Below, piece by piece: positions 42,585-48,145 of a stretch of DNA of 48,145 bases (its first letter is position 1; every line of letters starts with the position of its first letter). The notes beneath the pieces are model-generated. The model saw only the letters and a program-made list of their open reading frames with translations. It was not told where the DNA came from and ran no database searches. The DNA is from Marinobacter santoriniensis NKSG1 (GTDB lineage: Bacteria; Pseudomonadota; Gammaproteobacteria; Pseudomonadales; Oleiphilaceae). The stretch lies in assembly GCF_000347775.1 (NCBI RefSeq), contig NZ_APAT01000010.1, positions 1 to 48,145 of the forward strand, in the 5' to 3' direction. The position numbers were made by a program, and so were the translations under genes.

Positions 42585-45425
42585 TCAGCTTGCGGGGACC
42601 GGCGGCCGGGCGGTGAGTGTGCTCAGCGCCTTATCCCGGTCCAGCCCCTCGCCGCCGGTGACGACTCTCAGTGCCTTCTCTCGCTGGAGCAGGGCCGCAC
42701 GATAGACCTTCATCAAACCATCCCGGGTTACGTTGCTGACGGCTTGAGCCAGTTTTTGCCGGCTGTCGAAGGTGTCCACGCCCCGATCAATCTCGTGCCA
42801 GTAGCGACTGGAAATATCACCAAGCTGGCGGTCCTGTTCAAGGATCTGACTGATGACGGCCTGCTTTTCCTGTTGGAGCCGCTGATCCGAAATGGATGCC
42901 AATGTGTCCGAGAAGCGCTGGAAGAAGGCGGTCACCGCCTGGTCAATGTCCGCCGGTGAGGCAGAAGGGGACTGAACCACGAAGCCCAGCGCCGGCGTTT
43001 CCAGCATCTCGAAAGGCGTGGCATAGACAATGTAGCCGAGCTGGCGGTTGGTACGGATATCCTCGTAAAAGGGGCTGCTCAGAATCTGGCCCAGTAACCG
43101 GTAGCGAGCTCGTTCCTCGAAGCTGGTGTTTCGACCCTGGACGTAGAGCGTATAACCGGTGTCCGGATGATCCACTGAAAGGGAAACGTCGATTTCCTTT
43201 TCCGGCAGCTCCCGGATGCGACTGCGGGGCACTGACTGGTGCTCGGATTTTGCCAGCACAATGGCATCAACCTGCTGGGTCAGGTTCAGTGCCGCCGCCC
43301 GCGTCAGATTTCCGTGGGCCAGCATTACCGGATCCACACGGCTCAGGAAATTCTGCGCGAACGATTTCAGCTCCGGGAGTGTGACTTCACGTGCCGCTTT
43401 CAGCTTCGCTTCCCGGCTCCAGGTTCCTTCGATCAGCGCCGTCTGGATGAAGTCCGAGGTCTGTCTGACCGGACGCTCCTTGGCCTGGTTCAGGAGATTG
43501 TCGATCAGGTTCTGACGTGCAATCTGGAATCGCTGTTGAGTCAGCTCGGGATGCGCGACCTGCATCAGGATGCGATTGAGCAGCGTGTGCAGTTTATCGT
43601 CATACCCGCCAACCCGGATCGTGATGCCTCGCAGGTGCGAATAAACGCTGTAATCAAGTCCCGCCAACTTCGCGGAATAGGCCCAGGCGTTGAGGTTGTC
43701 CTTGATGGCGTCCACCAGCAGGTTGGTCAGCACCGCACTGCGTGCACTGGCCCGAGCCGCAGGCGTGCGCAGGCTGATAAACACGTTCGCCTTGGGCGTT
43801 CCGAAACGGGTATCCTTTGCGTACCAGACGTTCATATCCTGGCCGGTTTGCAGGTGTTCGGGCCGATCCATGGTCTTTCCCGGAACCATGGCCAGGTCCT
43901 GCGGGATAAACGGATTGGCTGTCGGCAGCTTCAGCTGCGCCGCCAGGTCAGAAGGCCCGCTGGCAAGAATTGTTGCAGGATCAATCGCGGACATTTGCCA
44001 CTGGGTGTTGTACCAGCGGGTGCTCCTGGGATTGTCGAGCTTGGGATCCGGTTCAAGCTTGAATACCATCACGTTCGATGGCGTCAGGCGATCAAGGATG
44101 TCCCGGTATTGATCCGGTGCGTATCGATCCATCAGATAGGGGGCCTGCAGGATGTCACGGGCCGGATAGTGTTGAAGCTGGCTGGCCAATCGCATGGCTT
44201 CATGCAGGGGATCACCCTGTTCCCGGAAACGGAAGTCGATACGCGCCAGCTGCTGCATTTCCTTGAAACGGGCTTCGGAGATCCCTTTTTCGCGGATTCG
44301 CTGGATGTAGTCGAACACCAGTGGCAGGACATCCTGGCTGCGTTTGAGTCCTTCGGGCGTCAGGGCAATCGAAATATCGAGCGTGGCATTGCTACCGGTG
44401 TCCATACCCAGGCCTGCAGAGAGACTTTCCGCCAAACCGGCCCGTTTCAGAACATCGAACAGGCTGCCGGGGCCCTCATGTCCAAGAAGATTGGCCACGT
44501 AACTTGCTGGCTTCGTCCGGTAAAGATCCTCTTGGGAGGGGATGGGGAAGCTGAGGGTCAGTCGCCGTACGTCTTTGATCGCATCGACGGTCACTTCCGC
44601 CGGGAGAGTGTCCGGCGAGTAAAGCGGCTGATCGTGTTTGGTGCGGCTCAGGTGGCGGTTTTCGATGGCGCTGAAACGAGGCCGGACCATGGCTTCGAGC
44701 TTGTCGAGGGACTGGGGCCCGTACACTGCCAAGGTCATCAGGTTGGACGAATAATGGGTTTTCCAGAACCGGACCAGATCCGGCCGGAGTGGGTTGTCTT
44801 TTGTGTTTTCGAGGGTGGTCAGGTTGCCCACCGCAAAGTGACTGAAGGCGTGGTCCGGATTGCTGACCGCTTTTTCCACGGAGTAAAGCCGGCGCCCATC
44901 GTCTTTCTGCTTGGCACTGAACTCCGAATGGACCGCCTTGCGTTCACGATCGACCAGGTCTGGTGTGAACAAAGGGGCGGCGAACTGCTGAGCGAAACGG
45001 TCCAGTGCCTGAGGAAGAAAAGCGGACTGGACATCGAAGAAGTAATTGGTGTTCTGAAACGCCGTGAACGCATTATGATTGCCGCCGTGGCTCTTGATGA
45101 ACTCCTGATATTCACCGGCCTTTGGGTACTTTTCAGTACCCAGAAACAGCATGTGCTCAAGGAAGTGAGCCAGGCCCTCGCGATCTTTCGGGTCGTCACC
45201 ACTGCCCACTGCCACGTTCAGGGAGGCAGCGGCCCTGTCTGCTCCCGGATCGGAAATCAGCAAAGCTTTCAGTCCGTTATCAAGCTCAATGTAGCGATAC
45301 TGGTTGTTGTCATTGGGACTCTTGACGGGCTGTTGCGAGGCCACGGCCTGGGTGGCCAGGAGCAACAGACCGCACAGTACCGAGAACAGTCCGAAGGAAC
45401 GGGTAGGTAATCTTCCGTTGGTCAT
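42585..45425 (-). CDS. M16-family zinc protease (pitrilysin / protease III type), 946 aa
   Basis: This is a large periplasmic insulinase-family peptidase. A signal peptide occupies residues 1 to about 30 (CGLLLLATQAVAS). The inverted zinc motif is H87-FLE-H91 with the third ligand E168, spacing as in E. coli pitrilysin (H88, E91, H92, E169). SHGGNHNAFTAFQNTNYFF is family-typical. The C-terminal half is the inactive second M16 repeat with middle and C-terminal domains, giving a length (946) close to pitrilysin (962). It degrades small peptides in the periplasm. Confidence 0.93.
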   Translation of the reverse strand: MTNGRLPTRSFGLFSVLCGLLLLATQAVASQQPVKSPNDNNQYRYIELDNGLKALLISDPGADRAAASLNVAVGSGDDPKDREGLAHFLEHMLFLGTEKYPKAGEYQEFIKSHGGNHNAFTAFQNTNYFFDVQSAFLPQALDRFAQQFAAPLFTPDLVDRERKAVHSEFSAKQKDDGRRLYSVEKAVSNPDHAFSHFAVGNLTTLENTKDNPLRPDLVRFWKTHYSSNLMTLAVYGPQSLDKLEAMVRPRFSAIENRHLSRTKHDQPLYSPDTLPAEVTVDAIKDVRRLTLSFPIPSQEDLYRTKPASYVANLLGHEGPGSLFDVLKRAGLAESLSAGLGMDTGSNATLDISIALTPEGLKRSQDVLPLVFDYIQRIREKGISEARFKEMQQLARIDFRFREQGDPLHEAMRLASQLQHYPARDILQAPYLMDRYAPDQYRDILDRLTPSNVMVFKLEPDPKLDNPRSTRWYNTQWQMSAIDPATILASGPSDLAAQLKLPTANPFIPQDLAMVPGKTMDRPEHLQTGQDMNVWYAKDTRFGTPKANVFISLRTPAARASARSAVLTNLLVDAIKDNLNAWAYSAKLAGLDYSVYSHLRGITIRVGGYDDKLHTLLNRILMQVAHPELTQQRFQIARQNLIDNLLNQAKERPVRQTSDFIQTALIEGTWSREAKLKAAREVTLPELKSFAQNFLSRVDPVMLAHGNLTRAAALNLTQQVDAIVLAKSEHQSVPRSRIRELPEKEIDVSLSVDHPDTGYTLYVQGRNTSFEERARYRLLGQILSSPFYEDIRTNRQLGYIVYATPFEMLETPALGFVVQSPSASPADIDQAVTAFFQRFSDTLASISDQRLQQEKQAVISQILEQDRQLGDISSRYWHEIDRGVDTFDSRQKLAQAVSNVTRDGLMKVYRAALLQREKALRVVTGGEGLDRDKALSTLTARPPVPAS

Positions 45426-45455
45426 GGGGCCTCTTTTTTTGTCTGGTGGACAGAA

Positions 45456-45755
45456 TCAGTGCATCAGTGCGTTTCGCGTAGCCTCGGGTTGCTGGTCCAG
45501 CGTTTTGCGGGCGAGTTCGGCGGCCTTGTCGGCATCCAGCTGGCCCGAAGCAATCCGCTCAAGAACCGTCGCCATAATCGCCACGGACTGACGATACTCG
45601 GCGAACTCTGCCTGGAAGGCATGGTCGATTGCCTGGTAAACCGCTTCGATTTTCTGTTCCCTCGAGTCTGTATTCTCCGCCGTATCGTTGATGGCTTTGA
45701 GGCAGGCTCGGGCGATGGCGATGTATCGTTCGGTGTTTGGATTGTCGTTCTGCAT
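45456..45755 (-). CDS. Hypothetical helical protein, 99 aa
   Basis: An acidic, all-helical small protein (NTERYIAIARACLKAINDTA; RQSVAIMATVLERIASGQLD). The frame is open upstream to 45950, and starts at 45836 and 45950 are possible; I chose ATG 45755 because protein-like sequence begins there. No strong ribosome binding site is visible for any of them. No family recognised. It lies 30 nt upstream of the M16 protease on the same strand and may be in its operon. Confidence 0.6.
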   Translation of the reverse strand: MQNDNPNTERYIAIARACLKAINDTAENTDSREQKIEAVYQAIDHAFQAEFAEYRQSVAIMATVLERIASGQLDADKAAELARKTLDQQPEATRNALMH

Positions 45756-45959
45756 GATTGCGCGTGTAAGACCTTGATGGCTGTGAGGTGGAATGACGCC
45801 CGTCAGGGCGAGAAGTTCCTGATTATCGCACTGCATGACGGTTGTTTCATGGTTTTCCGGTAATGTCCGGTGCGAACCGGCAATCCACTTGCGCTGTGCT
45901 AGTCTCAGAGAGATGTATCGTTGCCGGGCCTGCGGTGGTGCGGTTCCCATGGCAAAGCT

Positions 45960-46006
45960 AGAGTAAAAGCTCTATATAAAACAATGGCTTAAAGAGCAAA
46001 AGCTCT
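45960..46006. promoter_or_regulatory. Tandem dyad operator upstream of the fatty acyl-CoA reductase gene
   Basis: AGAGTAAAAGCTCT (45960-45973) and AGAGCAAAAGCTCT (45993-46006) are near-identical short dyads (arms AGAGC/GCTCT, centre AAAA), 33 nt apart, or about three helical turns. TATATAAA lies between them and could be a -10 element. They stand 130-180 nt before the gene at 46137. The second could also form a small hairpin followed by an A-run. Confidence 0.5.
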
Positions 46007-46136
46007 AAAAAAGTTCGATACATGAACGTTGCAATTAAGTACAATGCCGGCGTTTCCGGAGAAATATTCGACTTTAGTCGTATATGGGGCCGGCATGGAT
46101 GGACAACAAACAAGCAACAGGCAGGGTGGAAAATCG

Positions 46137-48122
46137 ATGAATTACTTCCTCACAGGTGGAACCGGATTTATTGGGCGTTTTCTGGTGGAGAAGCTGCTGG
46201 CGCGCGGTGGCACGATCCACGTTCTGGTGCGTGAACAGAGCCAGGACAAGCTTCAGATGCTGAGAGAACGCTGGGGGGCAGATGACAGCCAGGTCAAGGC
46301 CGTGATCGGTGATCTCACCAGTCCGAATCTGGGTATTGATTCCTCGACACTGGAATCACTGAAGGGCGAGATTGATCACTTTTTCCACCTTGCGGCCGTT
46401 TATGACATGGGCGCCGATGAGGAAAGCCAGCAGATCGCCAATATTGAAGGTACGCGAGCTGCGGTTCAGGCCGCCGAAGCCATGGGTGCGAAGCACTTTC
46501 ATCATGTCTCCTCAATTGCGGCGGCCGGTCTTTTCAAAGGTATTTTCCGCGAGGATATGTTCGAGGAAGCCGAGAAGCTGGACCATCCGTACCTGCGAAC
46601 CAAGCACGAGTCCGAAAAGGTCGTCCGGGAAGAGTGCAAGGTACCTTTCCGCGTCTATCGTCCGGGTATGGTTATCGGGCACTCAAAGACCGGTGAAATG
46701 GACAAGGTCGATGGGCCCTATTACTTCTTCAAGATGATCCAGAAGATCCGCCATGCGCTTCCTCAGTGGGTTCCCACCATTGGCATCGAAGGCGGTCGTC
46801 TGAATATCGTGCCCGTGGATTTTGTGGTCGATGCCCTTGATCACATCGCGCACCTTGAAGGCGAAGACGGGAACTGTTTCCACCTGGTGGATTCCGACCC
46901 CTACAAGGTCGGCGAAATCCTGAACATCTTTTCCGAGGCCGGTCACGCGCCGAAAATGGGGATGCGGATTGATTCCCGCATGTTCGGCTTCATTCCGCCG
47001 TTCATCCGTCAGAGCCTGAAGAACCTGCCGCCGGTCAAACGCCTGACCAGCGCGGTACTGGATGACATGGGCATTCCGCCATCGGTGATGTCTTTCATCA
47101 ATTACCCGACGCGCTTTGATGCCCGGGAAACCGAGCGCGTACTGAAGGACAGCGGGATCGAAGTGCCTCGCCTGCCGGATTACGCGCCGGTGATCTGGGA
47201 TTACTGGGAGCGCAACCTGGATCCGGACCTGTTCAAGGATCGGACCCTGAGGGGCACCGTTGAAGGTCGTGTCTGCGTGGTCACCGGTGCGACATCAGGC
47301 ATTGGTCTGGCGACGGCTCAGAAACTGGCGGATGCGGGGGCGATTCTGGTGATTGGTGCGCGCAAGCTCGAGCGGCTCAAGGAAGTGGCAGCGGAGCTGG
47401 AGTCCCGGGGTGCCAGTGTTCATGCCTATCCGTGTGATTTCTCGGATATGGAAGCCTGTGATGAGTTTGTCAAAACGGTGCTGGATAACCATGGCCACGT
47501 GGATGTATTGGTGAACAATGCCGGGCGTTCCATCCGCCGATCACTGGATCTTTCCTTTGATCGTTTCCACGATTTTGAGCGCACCATGCAGCTGAATTAC
47601 TTTGGGTCGGTACGCCTGATCATGGGATTTGCGCAGACGATGCTTGATCGTCGCCGCGGCCACGTCGTGAATATTTCGTCCATCGGCGTGCTGACCAACG
47701 CGCCTCGGTTCTCGGCATATGTTGCCTCCAAGTCCGCACTGGATGCCTTCAGTCGTTGTGCGGCGGCCGAATGGTCCGATCGGAATGTCACGTTTACCAC
47801 CATCAATATGCCGCTGGTGAAAACGCCGATGATCGCACCCACCAAGATCTACGACTCGGTGCCGACGCTCACGCCGGACGAAGCCGCTGGAATGGTGGCC
47901 GACGCGATCGTCTACCGTCCCAAGCGCATCGCGACCCGTCTGGGTATTTTCGCCCAGGTGCTTCATGCATTGGCGCCGAAGATGGGGGAGATCGTCATGA
48001 ATACCGGTTACCGGATGTTCCCGGATTCACCGGCCGCCGCCGGCAGCAAGTCCGGCGAGAAGCCGAAAGTGTCCACAGAGCAGGTGGCGTTTGCGGCCAT
48101 TATGCGCGGCATCTACTGGTAA
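46137..48122 (+). CDS. Fatty acyl-CoA reductase, alcohol-forming, two-domain (661 aa)
   Basis: This enzyme reduces fatty acyl-CoA (or acyl-ACP) via the aldehyde to fatty alcohol, supplying wax ester synthesis. The N-terminal extended SDR domain carries TGGTGFIG (6-13) and catalytic Y152-x3-K156 (YLRTKHESEK). The C-terminal classical SDR domain has VVTGATSGIGLA (382-392), S514/S515 and Y528-x3-K532 (SAYVASKSALDAF). The 661-residue length and the sequence match my recollection of the Marinobacter enzyme. The ATG at 46137 (GGTGGA upstream) gives that length; the open frame from 46029 is not needed. A tandem dyad lies upstream. Confidence 0.95.
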   Translation: MNYFLTGGTGFIGRFLVEKLLARGGTIHVLVREQSQDKLQMLRERWGADDSQVKAVIGDLTSPNLGIDSSTLESLKGEIDHFFHLAAVYDMGADEESQQIANIEGTRAAVQAAEAMGAKHFHHVSSIAAAGLFKGIFREDMFEEAEKLDHPYLRTKHESEKVVREECKVPFRVYRPGMVIGHSKTGEMDKVDGPYYFFKMIQKIRHALPQWVPTIGIEGGRLNIVPVDFVVDALDHIAHLEGEDGNCFHLVDSDPYKVGEILNIFSEAGHAPKMGMRIDSRMFGFIPPFIRQSLKNLPPVKRLTSAVLDDMGIPPSVMSFINYPTRFDARETERVLKDSGIEVPRLPDYAPVIWDYWERNLDPDLFKDRTLRGTVEGRVCVVTGATSGIGLATAQKLADAGAILVIGARKLERLKEVAAELESRGASVHAYPCDFSDMEACDEFVKTVLDNHGHVDVLVNNAGRSIRRSLDLSFDRFHDFERTMQLNYFGSVRLIMGFAQTMLDRRRGHVVNISSIGVLTNAPRFSAYVASKSALDAFSRCAAAEWSDRNVTFTTINMPLVKTPMIAPTKIYDSVPTLTPDEAAGMVADAIVYRPKRIATRLGIFAQVLHALAPKMGEIVMNTGYRMFPDSPAAAGSKSGEKPKVSTEQVAFAAIMRGIYW

Positions 48123-48145
48123 GGGGATGTTCGCGCCATAAAAAA

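Noticed and set aside
43239..45410. 723-codon plus-strand reading frame
   Set aside because: It lies wholly antisense to the M16 protease, whose signal peptide and zinc motif are clear. The translation has no recognisable domain and results from the GC-rich codon pattern of the real gene.

Overview
The window looks like a piece of a Marinobacter chromosome (Gammaproteobacteria). The strongest evidence is the last gene, a 661-residue two-domain fatty acyl-CoA reductase that I recognise as the Marinobacter alcohol-forming enzyme used in wax ester synthesis. The house-keeping genes around it (topB, bolA/yciO-like, pitrilysin-type protease, SulP transporter, tRNA-Arg) fit the same group. I see no rRNA and no CRISPR array.

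Positions 1 to about 23,680 are accessory DNA. The right-hand edge is sharp. A 45-nt copy of the 3' end of an initiator tRNA-fMet gene, starting exactly at the anticodon loop, sits at 23680-23724 and is followed by the tRNA's own terminator. This is the usual scar of a tyrosine-recombinase island inserted in a tRNA gene. The intact tRNA would lie to the left, outside the window, so the island is probably longer than 23.7 kb. Its contents, left to right, are: an XRE repressor divergent from an overlapping excisionase-integrase-HD hydrolase operon; a LysR-controlled aromatic/quinone detoxification cluster (DoxX, glutathionyl-hydroquinone reductase, a DODA-type dioxygenase broken by one extra C); an ADP-ribosylglycohydrolase gene cut by a mobile element; a three-layer nest of elements (a RIT tyrosine-recombinase trio inside an IS21-family element inside an IS3-family element); small stability or antitoxin-like genes; and a 1,814-residue protein carrying two separate tyrosine-recombinase catalytic domains. 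That giant gene starts only about 110 nt from the tRNA-fMet attachment scar, so it is the best candidate for the enzyme that moved the island. It is also the most unusual object here.

From 23,725 to the end the DNA reads as core genome. It holds a lipoprotein; a response regulator / FecR-LysM / CHASE2 histidine kinase operon; topoisomerase III; bolA with a YciO-type threonylcarbamoyl-AMP synthase; a chemoreceptor with a periplasmic haem c motif; two metallo-beta-lactamase-fold hydrolases, one a likely persulfide dioxygenase paired with a SulP transporter; a carboxylesterase; a DUF3365-type haem protein; a spermidine-synthase-like protein; tRNA-Arg(CCT); a pair of TIGR04283/TIGR04282-type glycosyltransferases; an M16 protease; and the fatty acyl-CoA reductase with a tandem dyad operator upstream.

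Function calls come from reading motifs by eye. No database search was run.
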